Source of the DNA: an uncultured delta proteobacterium
Lineage (GTDB): Bacteria; Myxococcota_A; Polyangia; Polyangiales; Ga0077539
Length of the DNA: 53,008 bases
Assembly: GCA_903845045.1 (NCBI GenBank)
Contig: CAIMWA010000560.1
Span: 1 to 53,008 of the forward strand
Direction: 5' to 3'
Shown here: positions 42,074 to 51,376 of the stretch, piece after piece
How positions within the stretch are numbered: position 1 is the first letter of the stretch
Layout: the number at the start of each line of letters is the position of its first letter
The notes under the pieces: generated by a model
Databases searched by the model: none
The model's input: only the letters and a program-made list of their open reading frames with translations
What the model was told of the DNA's origin: nothing
Made by a program: the position numbers and the translations under genes

Positions 42074-43273
42074 TCATTCGTACCGGAGCGCCTCGACGGG
42101 ATCGAGCCGCGCGGCGCGGCGGGCGGGCACTACGCCGGAGACGACGCCGGTGACGAAGGAACTCCCGAAGGCCACCGCTGCGATCCACGGCGAGAGCACC
42201 ACCGGGACCTCCGGGGCGTACGCGTGCACGGCGTAGATGATGAGCGCGCCGGTGCCGAGGCCGACGGCGCCGCCGAGCGTAGAGATCACCACGCTCTCGA
42301 GCAGGAACTGCCAGAGCACGTCGGCCTGCGTCGCTCCGACGGCGAGGCGCACGCCGATCTCGCGGGTCCGCTCGCGCACGCTCACGAGCATGATGTTCAT
42401 GATGCCGATGCCGCCGACGACCAGCGAGATCGACGCGATGGCGAGGAGCACCGCGGTCATGGCCGACGTGATCGCCCCGAAGGTCTTGAGCAGGTCCTCC
42501 TGGCTCTGGATCGTGAACGAGTGCTCGCCGTTGCGACGCCGCGCCAGGATGTCGTCGATCTCGACCATCGCCGCGGGCGCCTCTTCCTTCGAGCGCGACG
42601 CCGTGACGATCTGCGTGATGTGGTCGAGGGCGAAGAGGTCCATGGCCGCGGTGGCGGGCACGAAGACGAGGTCGTCGAGGTCGAAGCCCAGCGAGCGCCC
42701 CTTGGGCTCCATCACGCCGACGACGCGAAAGCGGCCGCCGGCGATGCGGATCGACTGTCCGAGGGGCGACTCGTCGCCGAAGAGCTCGAGCACCACGCGG
42801 CGACCGAGCACGACGACCCGCCGCCGCGACGCGACGTCCTCCTCGCGCACGAACTCGCCCACGTCGACGTGCATGTTTCGAAGATCGCTGAACGACGGCG
42901 AGACGCCGATGACGATGGTGTCCCGCTGCCGGTTTCGGTACCGCACCGTGCCGCCGCCCTGCACGAGCGCCGACACCCCGCGCAGCAGCGTTCCCTGGCG
43001 CGTGAGCGCGTGCACGTCCTCCATGGTCAGCGGCCGCGAGAGGCCCGTCGCCGGAGGTCCGAGACCGCGCGTCTCGGTGCGCCCGGGGACCACGCTCAAC
43101 AGATTGCTCCCGATGCCCGAGAGGGTGTTCGAAAGGTACGCGCGCGCGCCGTCGCCGACGCTCACGAGCAGCGTCACCGCGAGCACGCCGATGACCACGC
43201 CCAACATCGTGAGCGCCGCACGGAGCTTGTTCGCGCTCAGTGCCGAGAGCGCGCTCACGAGGTGCTCGATCAA
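42074..43273 (-). CDS. macB: MacB-family ABC transporter permease
   Basis: A 399-residue inner-membrane permease. One N-terminal helix ([20 protein letters not shown]), a large periplasmic MacB_PCD domain (about 40-270; [25 protein letters not shown]), and the three-helix FtsX domain ([31 protein letters not shown] with [17 protein letters not shown]), ending [16 protein letters not shown]. All are typical. In E. coli MacB the ATPase is fused; here it is a separate gene. The start is TTG 43273, overlapping the ATPase stop as TTGA. An excellent AGGAGG lies a few bases upstream, which strongly supports this rare start. Confidence 0.92.
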   Translation of the reverse strand: MIEHLVSALSALSANKLRAALTMLGVVIGVLAVTLLVSVGDGARAYLSNTLSGIGSNLLSVVPGRTETRGLGPPATGLSRPLTMEDVHALTRQGTLLRGVSALVQGGGTVRYRNRQRDTIVIGVSPSFSDLRNMHVDVGEFVREEDVASRRRVVVLGRRVVLELFGDESPLGQSIRIAGGRFRVVGVMEPKGRSLGFDLDDLVFVPATAAMDLFALDHITQIVTASRSKEEAPAAMVEIDDILARRRNGEHSFTIQSQEDLLKTFGAITSAMTAVLLAIASISLVVGGIGIMNIMLVSVRERTREIGVRLAVGATQADVLWQFLLESVVISTLGGAVGLGTGALIIYAVHAYAPEVPVVLSPWIAAVAFGSSFVTGVVSGVVPARRAARLDPVEALRYE

Positions 43274-43977
43274 TGGCCCTCCTGCGGCGGTCCGTCGTGC
43301 ACGAGCTCGCCGTCGACGAGCTTCAGGTTGCGACGCGCGCGCCGGGCGAGCGCCGGGTCGTGCGTGACGATCACGAGGGTCACGCCGAGGGTGTCGTTGA
43401 GCTCCTCGAAGAGCTTCACGATCTCCTGGCCGACGCGCTGGTCGAGGTTGCCCGTGGGCTCGTCGCAGAGCAGCAGCGACGGCTTCGTCACGATGGCCCG
43501 GGCCACCGCCACGCGCTGGCGTTCCCCCCCGGAGAGGCGGTCCGGCGTGTGGTCCCAGCGATGGGCGAGGCCCACGCGCTCGAGCGCTTCGCGGGCCCGC
43601 GCACGGCGCTCGCGCATGCCGACGCCCGCGTACCGGAGCGGGAGCGCGACGTTGTCCACCGCGGTCGTGCGCGCGAGGAGGTTGAACGACTGGAACACGA
43701 ACCCGATGAAGCGGTTGCGCAGCGCCGCGAGCTCGTCGCCGTCGAGCGATCCGACGTCGTAGCCCGCGAGGCGATAGGTGCCGCCGCTCGGCGTGTCGAG
43801 GCACCCGAGCTGGTACATCATCGTGCTCTTGCCGCTCCCCGAAGGGCCGATGATGGCGACGTACTCGCCGCGGTCGATGGTGAACGTCACCCCCCGAAGC
43901 GCGCGCACGAGCTCGTCGCCGAGCACGTAGAAGCGCTCGAGGTCGCGCACCTCCATGAGCGCGCCCGCTTCGCTCAC
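43270..43977 (-). CDS. MacB/LolD-type ABC transporter ATPase
   Basis: A 235-residue ATPase with Walker [10 protein letters not shown] (44-52), Q-loop FQSFNLL, signature LSGGERQR (148-155) and Walker [13 protein letters not shown] (168-179), plus H-loop VTHDP. It would power the permease that follows. It starts with GTG 43977, overlapping the MacA stop as GTGA; ATG 43956 is an alternative but has no ribosome-binding site either and would lose the coupled arrangement. Paired with the HlyD/MacA-type adaptor it forms a tripartite export system for a lipid, peptide or macrolide-like substrate. Confidence 0.95.
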   Translation of the reverse strand: MSEAGALMEVRDLERFYVLGDELVRALRGVTFTIDRGEYVAIIGPSGSGKSTMMYQLGCLDTPSGGTYRLAGYDVGSLDGDELAALRNRFIGFVFQSFNLLARTTAVDNVALPLRYAGVGMRERRARAREALERVGLAHRWDHTPDRLSGGERQRVAVARAIVTKPSLLLCDEPTGNLDQRVGQEIVKLFEELNDTLGVTLVIVTHDPALARRARRNLKLVDGELVHDGPPQEGH

Positions 43978-45143
43978 CGCCGCGCGGCCTCGGCGGCATC
44001 GACGGTCGTCACGCGCACCCGCGCGCCCTCGACGAGCCCTTCGACGTTGGTGTTCACGACCACCATGTCGCCGGGAACCACGCCGTCGCCGACCTCCACG
44101 GCCTCCCACGTCGAGATCCCGGTGTGCACCACGCGGCGGTGCGCGATGCCGCCCGCGACGACGAACACCGCGCGCTCGGTGCCGCGCCCGATCACCGCCG
44201 TCGGCGGAACGAACACCACGTCGTTGCGCGTCGCCACGACGACATCGGCGTCGGCGCTCATGCCGATGCGCAGCCGCGGGTCCGCCGCGACGGCCACGCG
44301 AATCGCGATGGAGCGGTTGCCGCGAAGGTCCGTTCCGACGCTCGGAGCGATCTCGTCGAGGGTGCCGCCGAGGCGCTCGCCGGGGTACGCGTCGAGGGAG
44401 ATCTCCACCGGAACTCCAAGGCGGATGCGCCCGAGGTCCGCCTCGTCGAGGTCGGTGTCGAGGTGCATCGCCGCGTCGTCGGCGAGGTTCAGGATCGGCG
44501 CGCCCAGCGCCACCACCTCGCCCTCCTCGACGTGCGTCGAGAGCACGATGCCCGCGAAGGGTGCGCGTACCACCGCACGCCCCAGCGCCCCGCGGGTCAC
44601 CCCCGCCGTCGCGAGCCCCTGAGCCCTCGCCGCCTCCGCCGCCGTCACCGCGCGCTGCGCGACCTCGGCCTGCCCCGCGAGGTTGTCGGCGTCCGCCGCC
44701 GGTGCCACGCCCCGCTCGCGAAGCACCGCCGCGCGCGCTGCGTTCCGCTCCGCGAGCCTCGCGCTCGCCTCGGCCTGCGCCCGCTGCGCCGCCGCCACCA
44801 ACACCCCGGTCTCCGCGGCGCGGAGCCGGTCGCGGAGATCCGCGGTGTCATAGGAGATCAGCGCCTCGCCCGCGGCCACACGGTCACCCCGATGGTGATG
44901 CAGACGCACGACGCGCCCGATGACCTCGGCGCGCAGCGTCGCTTCGCGCAGCGCCGCGACGCGCCCCGTCGACACCGACGAGACGAGATCGCGCACGCTC
45001 CCGCGACGCACGCGCCAGGCGCGCACGGCGACGCCCGGTGGCTGATGGCGCTTCTTCCAGGCGACAGCTCCCGCGCCAGCGCCGGCGAGCAGCAGCAGCC
45101 AGACGATCCACCCGCGACGCTTCTTTCGCAGCCCTTCGGCCAT
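43974..45143 (-). CDS. macA: MacA/HlyD-type periplasmic adaptor
   Basis: A 389-residue membrane-fusion protein. One N-terminal membrane anchor ([19 protein letters not shown], about 11-29), a split biotinyl-lipoyl domain ([26 protein letters not shown] and [27 protein letters not shown]), an Ala/Arg-rich helical hairpin (about 105-190) and beta-barrel segments ([28 protein letters not shown]). It bridges the MacB complex to an outer-membrane channel encoded elsewhere. ATG 45143 lies three bases after the HAD stop. Same operon as the HAD, the ATPase and the permease. Confidence 0.92.
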   Translation of the reverse strand: MAEGLRKKRRGWIVWLLLLAGAGAGAVAWKKRHQPPGVAVRAWRVRRGSVRDLVSSVSTGRVAALREATLRAEVIGRVVRLHHHRGDRVAAGEALISYDTADLRDRLRAAETGVLVAAAQRAQAEASARLAERNAARAAVLRERGVAPAADADNLAGQAEVAQRAVTAAEAARAQGLATAGVTRGALGRAVVRAPFAGIVLSTHVEEGEVVALGAPILNLADDAAMHLDTDLDEADLGRIRLGVPVEISLDAYPGERLGGTLDEIAPSVGTDLRGNRSIAIRVAVAADPRLRIGMSADADVVVATRNDVVFVPPTAVIGRGTERAVFVVAGGIAHRRVVHTGISTWEAVEVGDGVVPGDMVVVNTNVEGLVEGARVRVTTVDAAEAARR

Positions 45144-45146
45144 GGT

Positions 45147-45845
45147 CTACATCCACTCCGCGAGCGCCGCCCGCAGCCCCGCCGGCGTGTCGCACGTGGC
45201 ACCGCGGTCGTCGCGCACCAGAGCCTCGCCCGCGGGCACAAGATCGGCGCCGCGAAACAACACCGCCCGCATCCCCGCGTTCCGAGCCCCCACGTAGTCG
45301 GCGGACCACGAGTCACCGACGTGCGCGATCTCGTGAAGGCCGACGCCGAGGCGCGCCGCGGTCCACGCGAAGATCTCCGGGGCGGGCTTCTCCATTCCGA
45401 GCGCGCCGCTGTCGGCCACGGCATCGAAATCGGCGGTCCACCCCATCTCCGCAATGAGCGTCGCGAGGCCGCCCTCGGAGTTCGAGACGACGCCGACCGG
45501 AAGCCCCTTGGCGCGAAGCTCCCGCACGACGTCGATCATTCCGTCGATGGGCCGGCGCCAGAGGTTGCGCGCGGGCTGCTCCGTGAAGAGCCACCCGGCG
45601 AGCTCCGGAACACGCTCCGTCGCGACGCCCGCCTCGCCGAGCAGCGTCGCCATGAGCAGCACCCACGGGTGCCCGCCGAGGCCCTCGCGGATCGCGGCGT
45701 TGTAGCGTCGCCACATCACGGGCCGCGCCGCGTCGAGCGCCGCCGCGTCCACTCCGACGCCGCGCTCCGCAAGGCGCGCCGCCAGCATCGCGGTGTCGAG
45801 CTCCGCCAGCGTCTGTCCAAAATCGAAGGTCACCGCCCGCAGCAC
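45147..45845 (-). CDS. HAD-superfamily hydrolase
   Basis: A 232-residue cytosolic HAD protein. Motif I is VTFDFGQTL: the nucleophile Asp8 is present but the usual second Asp (+2) is Gly, a variant seen in FDxGxTL-type HADs. Motif II is VVSNSEG, motif III the Lys of GMEKPAPEIF, motif IV HVGDSWSADYVGARNAGM. A cap domain lies at about 20-90. It probably dephosphorylates a small phosphoester, but loss of the second Asp weakens the prediction. The start is GTG 45845, one base after the GH31 stop; no other start fits, and the fold begins immediately. It lies between the GH31 and MacA genes in a compact operon. Confidence 0.85.
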   Translation of the reverse strand: MLRAVTFDFGQTLAELDTAMLAARLAERGVGVDAAALDAARPVMWRRYNAAIREGLGGHPWVLLMATLLGEAGVATERVPELAGWLFTEQPARNLWRRPIDGMIDVVRELRAKGLPVGVVSNSEGGLATLIAEMGWTADFDAVADSGALGMEKPAPEIFAWTAARLGVGLHEIAHVGDSWSADYVGARNAGMRAVLFRGADLVPAGEALVRDDRGATCDTPAGLRAALAEWM

Positions 45846-45846
45846 G

Positions 45847-48399
45847 TCACGCTCCCGCTCCGGCGATGTACGCCGTTCCCGCGCCGTCGAGAACGAGCCA
45901 GACGGTGCCACGCGCGGCGTCGACGTCCCAACATCGCGTGCACGTGCCCTCGCGAGCGCCCGCGTCGCGCACCAGGCTCGCTCCGCCAAGGGTCACGCCG
46001 CTCACCGTCGAGACCTCGGGCCCGAGCACCACCGAGAGGCGAAGCTGCGTCGCCGCTCCAGCCGGTGCCCAGTCCACCTGCGTCATGCCCGCGCCCCGAA
46101 GCACGCCGAGGCGTCCGCCGCCGGGCAGCGTCTGGCTCGCCGCCGCACCCGTCGGAAAAGCCGTCGCCCGCGCCACGGCGGCGCGGTCCGTGACGTCGAC
46201 GACCTGATCGCCCGCGGTCGGCACCAGCGTCTGCACCTCCGACGGATTCATCGCCACGACGGCTCCGCCCCGCGCGAAGAGCGGCGGCTGTCCCAACGGT
46301 GCAGGGACCATGACGTCCGCGGGCCCCGTGTACCGCCGACCGCTCCACCAGTGCACCCACGTCCCCGGCGGAACGTGCACCGCGCGCGTCGTGGCCCCGG
46401 CCACGACCACCGGCGCCATGAGCAGGTCATACCCGATCAGGTATTCCTCGGGATCCGTCGCCCCCGGGTCGTCGGGAAAGGCCATGGCGAGCGAGAGCAC
46501 GGGTGGCGTTCCGAGCGTCGACGCCTCGGTCGCGCGAGCGATGTAGTACGGCGCGAGGTCGTCGTGGAGCCGCGCGAGTCCGCGGTAGATCGTCACCGCG
46601 TCGGGGTCGTACTCCCACGGGTTGTGGGATGTCCCGCCGCCGCCGAGCTGCATGAACGGGCTCATCGCCGTCTGCTCGGCCCAGCGCAGAAGCACCTCGC
46701 GCCCGGGCATGCCGCCGCGGTAGCCGCCGGTGTCCGACGCGAACGACGGGAACCCGCTCTCGCTCAGCGACATCATCCCGTGGATCGCAGCGCGGAGCCC
46801 TCCGACGTGGGCGTCGTCGTGCGACGAGAAGTCCGTGTCGAGGTCGCCGGGCCAGATCACGTCGACGACGCGCTGCCCGCCCCAGGACGACGCGCGCCCC
46901 ATGACGAAGCCGTCGCCGGCGGCGTAGCGGTCGAGCGCCGCGCGGTACGCCGCATGATACCCCTGTGGGTAAAACCAGCGCCCGCGCCGCTCGGTGTCGC
47001 CGTTGAAGAAGCGAAAACCCGGACGAAGGCCCGCGACGTCCGCGACGATGTCCTCGGCGTAGTCGAGCTTGAAGCCGCGGGCGCCGAGGTCGATGAGCCC
47101 GTGGAGCTGTTCTGTCCAGAACGGCGTCGCAGCTGGGTTCGTCCAGTCCATCGGCGAGCCGTTGGCAGGGCGTCCGTCGGTGGTCCCGTAGCGCGTGATC
47201 GAGACGTAGGGACGCCCGGTAGCGGTGCGCACGAGGAGGTTGGCGTCGCGCGCCTGCACCCACAGCCGCTCGGCCGGATTCATCGGCGACTCGCCGTCGG
47301 TCACCGCGTCGAGGAACGGGACACTCCAGAAGATCACCCGGAACCCCATCGCGCGCAGCGCCGCCATCATCCCCTCGGGGTCGCGGAACCGCGTGCGGTC
47401 GATGGTCGAGTCCGAGTACGAGACCTGCCACGGGTTGTCGATCCACATCACCGACGTAGGGATGCCCTCGCTGCGCAGGCGCCGGGCGTCCTCGAGCACC
47501 TGGGCGTCGCTGTCCCACTCGTTGCGCCACTGCTGGTGCCCGAAGGCCCACGACGGAGGCAGCCGCGGGAGGCCCGTGAGGCGCGTGTAGGCGGCGACGA
47601 CGTCGCGCGGAGTCGCCCGCGCGAAGAAGTGCACCGTCGCGTGCGTGCCCTCGAAGCGCGCGGTGCAGCGCATGGGGTCCGAGGCGCCGACGTCGAAGGC
47701 GCCCGCCTCCGTGGTCTCGGCGAAGAAGCCGTACCCGCGCGTCGACACGACGAACGGCACCGGCACGTGCGCCTCGTTCGTTCCCGACGGACCTCCGCCG
47801 ACCTCGAGCTGCATCGGCACGACGCGGCCCCGCGCATCGGCGCCCGCGAACTGCTCGCCGAGGCCGTGGTAGCCGCCAGCGTCCATGGGCAGGTCGAAGC
47901 GCAGCATCGCCACGTCGGGCCCCATCGCGTCGACGACGACGGAGAGCGCATCGTCGTTCGTGCGCACGAGGCGCAGCACCACGTCGCCGGTCGCCGGGTG
48001 CGTGAGCGTGACGCTGTCCGGCGTCGGACCCGCGCGGACCTGCGTCGGCACGATCCAAGTGATGCCCGGCGGCGTCGCGAGGCGGGCATCGGAGATCCTC
48101 GTGGCGTTCACGCCGCCGTCGCGCACGCCCACCACGAGCCAGGGGATGGCCGCGTCGAGCAGCGTCTGATCGCCGCGTCGAAGCCGAACCGCCGCGGGCG
48201 AGCCGCGGAGCGACAGGTCGAAGCCAGCTCCCGACGCCGAGAGCTCCCACGGCGGCGACGCGACGTCCGCCGCGAGGTCGCCAAGAGCGTCCCGCGACGC
48301 ATCGATGGAGAGCGCTCGCGCGTCCACCCCCGTCGCCGGCGACGCGTCTTCGCACCCGGCGAGCAAGGCGACGACGAGGCCTGCGGACGCGCGCTTCAT
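45847..48399 (-). CDS. Lipoprotein glycoside hydrolase family 31 (alpha-glycosidase)
   Basis: An 850-residue lipid-anchored enzyme. Signal MKRASAGLVVALLAGC gives Cys16. N-terminal beta domain, then a GH31 barrel (about 280-650): WAFGHQQWRNEWDSD, TSVMWIDNPWQVSY, the nucleophile motif GARGFKLDYAEDI (D446), and VIWPGDLDTDFSSHDDAHVGG with the acid/base Asp (D519) in WPGD. The C-terminal beta domain has EEYLIGYDLLMAPVVVAGATTRAVHVPPGTWVHWWSGRRYTGP. It hydrolyses an alpha-linked sugar (glucose, xylose or a sulfoquinovose-like group); the specificity cannot be read reliably. The GKW-type insertion GTDGRPANGSPMDWTNPA precedes the nucleophile. It is followed one base later by the HAD gene. Confidence 0.92.
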   Translation of the reverse strand: MKRASAGLVVALLAGCEDASPATGVDARALSIDASRDALGDLAADVASPPWELSASGAGFDLSLRGSPAAVRLRRGDQTLLDAAIPWLVVGVRDGGVNATRISDARLATPPGITWIVPTQVRAGPTPDSVTLTHPATGDVVLRLVRTNDDALSVVVDAMGPDVAMLRFDLPMDAGGYHGLGEQFAGADARGRVVPMQLEVGGGPSGTNEAHVPVPFVVSTRGYGFFAETTEAGAFDVGASDPMRCTARFEGTHATVHFFARATPRDVVAAYTRLTGLPRLPPSWAFGHQQWRNEWDSDAQVLEDARRLRSEGIPTSVMWIDNPWQVSYSDSTIDRTRFRDPEGMMAALRAMGFRVIFWSVPFLDAVTDGESPMNPAERLWVQARDANLLVRTATGRPYVSITRYGTTDGRPANGSPMDWTNPAATPFWTEQLHGLIDLGARGFKLDYAEDIVADVAGLRPGFRFFNGDTERRGRWFYPQGYHAAYRAALDRYAAGDGFVMGRASSWGGQRVVDVIWPGDLDTDFSSHDDAHVGGLRAAIHGMMSLSESGFPSFASDTGGYRGGMPGREVLLRWAEQTAMSPFMQLGGGGTSHNPWEYDPDAVTIYRGLARLHDDLAPYYIARATEASTLGTPPVLSLAMAFPDDPGATDPEEYLIGYDLLMAPVVVAGATTRAVHVPPGTWVHWWSGRRYTGPADVMVPAPLGQPPLFARGGAVVAMNPSEVQTLVPTAGDQVVDVTDRAAVARATAFPTGAAASQTLPGGGRLGVLRGAGMTQVDWAPAGAATQLRLSVVLGPEVSTVSGVTLGGASLVRDAGAREGTCTRCWDVDAARGTVWLVLDGAGTAYIAGAGA

Positions 48400-48427
48400 C
48401 GCAGCGCCGCGGAGGATACCCGACCGA

Positions 48428-49033
48428 TCACGAATCGCGATGTTTGCGCCACAGCACCGCGGCCCCCGCCACCGCCGACAGCAGCCCGGCGGCGCCAAGC
48501 GTGAACGGCAGCGACGTCGACGGCGTGGGTCGCGGCGCCGCAGCGATCGCCGCACGCTCGGCTTCGTTGGCCGCGCGTCGGCGCCGCACCTCGAGATCCA
48601 ACGATGGACCGCACTGCGCGACGGCCCAGCGGAGGTTCGACGGCGCGACGAGGCCCGCGAGGCCCGGCAGCGATCCCTCGACGCGCGCCGCCCACGCAAA
48701 GGCGATGACCGTCAGCGAGCCTCGCTCCTCGAGCGTGAACGTCAGCGGCCCCTCGAGATCCCCGAAGGCCTCCAGCGCCAGCACCCGCGGACGCTCCACC
48801 GTGGCCAGCCGAGCGCTCCAACGGAGCCGTCCCGGCGCCCACCCCTTGGTGGCGAACGAGAGCACGCGCCCGACGCCGCCGTCGCCGCCTGCAAAGACCT
48901 CTTGCGCGGCGCAGAACACCGACGGCCACCAGCTCGGATACGCCGCGAGGTCCTCGAGCACGGCGAAGACCTCGTCGACCGGTGCCTCGACCTCGAAGGT
49001 GGCGTTGAGCGGGGGCGCGGGCTTCGTCGTCAC
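48428..49033 (-). CDS. SRPBCC (START-like) protein with C-terminal membrane anchor
   Basis: A 201-residue protein. Residues about 10-145 form a polyketide-cyclase/START-type lipid-binding fold (FEVEAPVDEVFAVLEDLAAYPSWWPSVF, RLRWSARLATVERPRVLALEAF, and GPLTFTLEERGSLTVIAFAW). A charged helix (RRRRAANEAERAA) then leads to one transmembrane helix (LPFTLGAAGLLSAVAGAAVLW) and a short basic end. A tail-anchored hydrophobic-ligand carrier is the likely role. GTG 49033 overlaps the stop of the rhodanese-MoeB gene as GTGA; there is no clear ribosome-binding site. It lies 28 bases upstream of the GH31 gene. Confidence 0.85.
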   Translation of the reverse strand: MTTKPAPPLNATFEVEAPVDEVFAVLEDLAAYPSWWPSVFCAAQEVFAGGDGGVGRVLSFATKGWAPGRLRWSARLATVERPRVLALEAFGDLEGPLTFTLEERGSLTVIAFAWAARVEGSLPGLAGLVAPSNLRWAVAQCGPSLDLEVRRRRAANEAERAAIAAAPRPTPSTSLPFTLGAAGLLSAVAGAAVLWRKHRDS

Positions 49034-50202
49034 GCCCGCGACGGAAGCGCGCAGAAGCCCTCGTAGTCAATGTACGACGTGATCGTCGGGGCCTTGCCGC
49101 ACATCGGGCAGTCGTCGTCGCGGCGCAGCTTGAGCTCGCGAAAGCGCATGCCCAGCGAGTCGTAGGTGAGCAGCCGCCCGACGAGCGGCTTGCCGACGCC
49201 GAGCACCAGCTTGATCGCCTCCGTAGCCTGGATGACGCCGATGATCCCGGGGAGAACGCCGAGCACGCCGGCCTCCTGGCACGACGGCGCGAGCTCCGCC
49301 GGCGGGGGCTCGGGATACAAACACCGGTAACACGGACCGTCGTACGGGACGAAGGTCGTGACCTGCCCCTCGAAGCGGAAGATGCTGCCGTGGACCACGG
49401 GCTTGCGCTTCATCACCGACGCGTCGTTCACGAGGTAGCGGGTGGGGAAATTGTCGCACCCGTCGATGATGACGTCGAAGCCGTCGAAGATGCGGTCGAC
49501 GTTCTCGCTGGTGAGGCGCTCCTGGAACTTCACCACGCGCACGTCGGGGTTGAGTCCCTTCAGCGTCTCCTCGGCGGAGTCGACCTTGGGCTTGCCGACG
49601 CGCGACGTGTTGTGGAGCACCTGGCGCTGCAGGTTCGACGCATCGACGACGTCCGGGTCCACGAGGCCGATGGTGCCGATGCCCGCGGCCGCGAGGTAGA
49701 GCGCCGCCGGCGAGCCGAGGCCGCCCGCGCCGAGGCAGAGCACCTTCGCGTCGAGGAGCTTCGCCTGCCCCTTCTCGCCGACCTCGGGCAGCAGCAGGTG
49801 CCGTGAGTACCGGTCGCGCTGATCGGCCGTGAGCACCCGCGGAACGACCATCGGGTAGCGACGGTCCTTCCACTGCACGAAGCCCGGGTTGGCGCTCTCG
49901 ACGTTCGTGTAGCCCATCTCCGCGAGGGTCTTCGCCGCCAGCGCCGAGCGCACGCCGCCCGCGCAGTAGACGATGACCGGCGCGTCGCGGTCCGCGATCG
50001 TCGCCTCGGCCTTGCTCTCGAGGTGCGCCCGCGGAACGTTCACGGCCCCCGGGATGTGCCCCGCGCGGAACTCCTCGCCCTCGCGCACGTCGAGCAGCGT
50101 GAACGACTCGCCGGCCTCGAGACGATCCCGCAGGCTCTCGAGCGAGATCTCGCGGATCGCCTTGCGGGTCTCCGCCATGATGTCCTGAAACGACTTCGCC
50201 AT
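49030..50202 (-). CDS. moeB: Rhodanese-MoeB/ThiF fusion (sulfur-carrier adenylyltransferase)
   Basis: A 390-residue protein in which an N-terminal rhodanese domain (about 20-118; GHIPGAVNVP, catalytic loop VYCAGGVRSALAAK with C80) precedes an E1-like domain (about 130-385). The E1 part has RYSRHLLLPEVGEKGQAKL, the ATP-binding CLGAGGLGSPAALYLAAAGIG, DGCDNFPTRYLVNDA, and zinc cysteines CYRC and CPMC. It adenylates the GG tail of a ubiquitin-like carrier (MoaD or ThiS) and the rhodanese can hand over sulfur. The same fusion in the opposite order (E1 then rhodanese) is known as MOCS3/Uba4; here the rhodanese is first. ThiS encoded at 38633 is a plausible client, by inference. Confidence 0.93.
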   Translation of the reverse strand: MAKSFQDIMAETRKAIREISLESLRDRLEAGESFTLLDVREGEEFRAGHIPGAVNVPRAHLESKAEATIADRDAPVIVYCAGGVRSALAAKTLAEMGYTNVESANPGFVQWKDRRYPMVVPRVLTADQRDRYSRHLLLPEVGEKGQAKLLDAKVLCLGAGGLGSPAALYLAAAGIGTIGLVDPDVVDASNLQRQVLHNTSRVGKPKVDSAEETLKGLNPDVRVVKFQERLTSENVDRIFDGFDVIIDGCDNFPTRYLVNDASVMKRKPVVHGSIFRFEGQVTTFVPYDGPCYRCLYPEPPPAELAPSCQEAGVLGVLPGIIGVIQATEAIKLVLGVGKPLVGRLLTYDSLGMRFRELKLRRDDDCPMCGKAPTITSYIDYEGFCALPSRA

Positions 50203-50332
50203 CGTGCTCCTCGCGTCGCTGCGCCGACGGCCCGCGCCGTCACCCTGATGGACGGCGGTTCTACGATACTGGACGTCCGAGGGCCAGCGGGCATTGACGC
50301 TGCGACGCGCGATCCCGTAGGTGTTCGCGGCG

Positions 50333-51376
50333 ATGGCACGATTGACCTATCGAGACGCGGGCGTCGACGCGGCCCTCGGCGACGCGGTGGTGGAGAAGAT
50401 CCGGCCGATGGTGGAGTCGACGCGGCGGCCCGAGGTCATCGGCGACCTCGGCGGCTTCGCGGGGCTCTGCAACCTTCCCCACGGACTCCGCGATCCGGTG
50501 TTGGTGAGCGGCACCGACGGCGTCGGGACCAAGCTGAAGGTGGCCTTCGCGACGGGTCGCCACGACACGGTGGGCATCGACCTCGTCGCGATGTGCGCCA
50601 ACGACGTCGCCACGACCGGAGCCGACTGCCTGTTCTTCCTCGACTACTTCGCCACGGGCACGCTCGACGCGGGCATCGCGACGGCGGTGGTGTCGGGCGT
50701 GGCCGAGGGATGCCGCCGGGCGGGGTGTGCGCTGCTCGGGGGCGAGACCGCCGAGCTACCCGGGATGTACCCGCGCAACGAGTACGACCTGGCGGGCTTC
50801 TGCGTCGGCGTCGTCGACCGCGACGCGCTGCTGGGAGCGGCGCGGGTCCGCGTCGGCGATGCGGTCATCGGCGTGCGCGCGTCGGGGCTTCATTCCAACG
50901 GCTTCTCGCTGGCGCGGCGCGCGCTGCTCGAGGTCGCCGGCCTCCCTCTCGACGGCCACGTCGCCGAGCTCGGACGCACCCTCGGAGAAGAGCTGCTCGA
51001 GCCGACGCGCATCTACGCGCGGTCCGTGCGAAGCGCCCTCACCACGGGGCATCTCCGCGCGGTGGCGCACATCACCGGCGCGGGGCTTCCGGGCAACATC
51101 CCGCGGGTCCTCCCCGACGGCACCGGCGTCACGCTGGACCTTCGCCGCTGGCCGCGCCCCCCGGTGTTCTCGATGATCCAACGCGCCGGCGACGTCGACG
51201 AGGCCGAGATGCGGCGCACCTTCAACCTGGGACTCGGGCTCGTGGTGGTCACCGCTCCCGAGGGGGCGGACGCCGTCGTGGCGGCGTTCCGCGCGGCCGG
51301 GCAGCCCGCGGACATCGTCGGCGAGGTGATCCCGTCGAGCGGCGTCGACGACGACCGCGTGGAGTTCCACGGGTGA
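50333..51376 (+). CDS. purM: Phosphoribosylformylglycinamidine cyclo-ligase (AIR synthetase)
   Basis: A 347-residue enzyme of purine biosynthesis (fifth step), closing the imidazole ring of AIR using ATP. Family segments: LTYRDAGVDAALGDAVVEKI at the start, LVSGTDGVGTKLKVAF, MCANDVATTGADCLFFLDYFATG, GGETAELPGMYPRNEYDLAGF, ITGAGLPGNIPRVLP, FNLGLGLVVV. Length matches E. coli (345). ATG 50333 is the family start; GTG 50321 is in frame but adds four residues. A possible -10 region (TACGATACT, 50262-50270) lies in the 130-base gap divergent from moeB. purN overlaps its stop. Confidence 0.96.
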   Translation: MARLTYRDAGVDAALGDAVVEKIRPMVESTRRPEVIGDLGGFAGLCNLPHGLRDPVLVSGTDGVGTKLKVAFATGRHDTVGIDLVAMCANDVATTGADCLFFLDYFATGTLDAGIATAVVSGVAEGCRRAGCALLGGETAELPGMYPRNEYDLAGFCVGVVDRDALLGAARVRVGDAVIGVRASGLHSNGFSLARRALLEVAGLPLDGHVAELGRTLGEELLEPTRIYARSVRSALTTGHLRAVAHITGAGLPGNIPRVLPDGTGVTLDLRRWPRPPVFSMIQRAGDVDEAEMRRTFNLGLGLVVVTAPEGADAVVAAFRAAGQPADIVGEVIPSSGVDDDRVEFHG

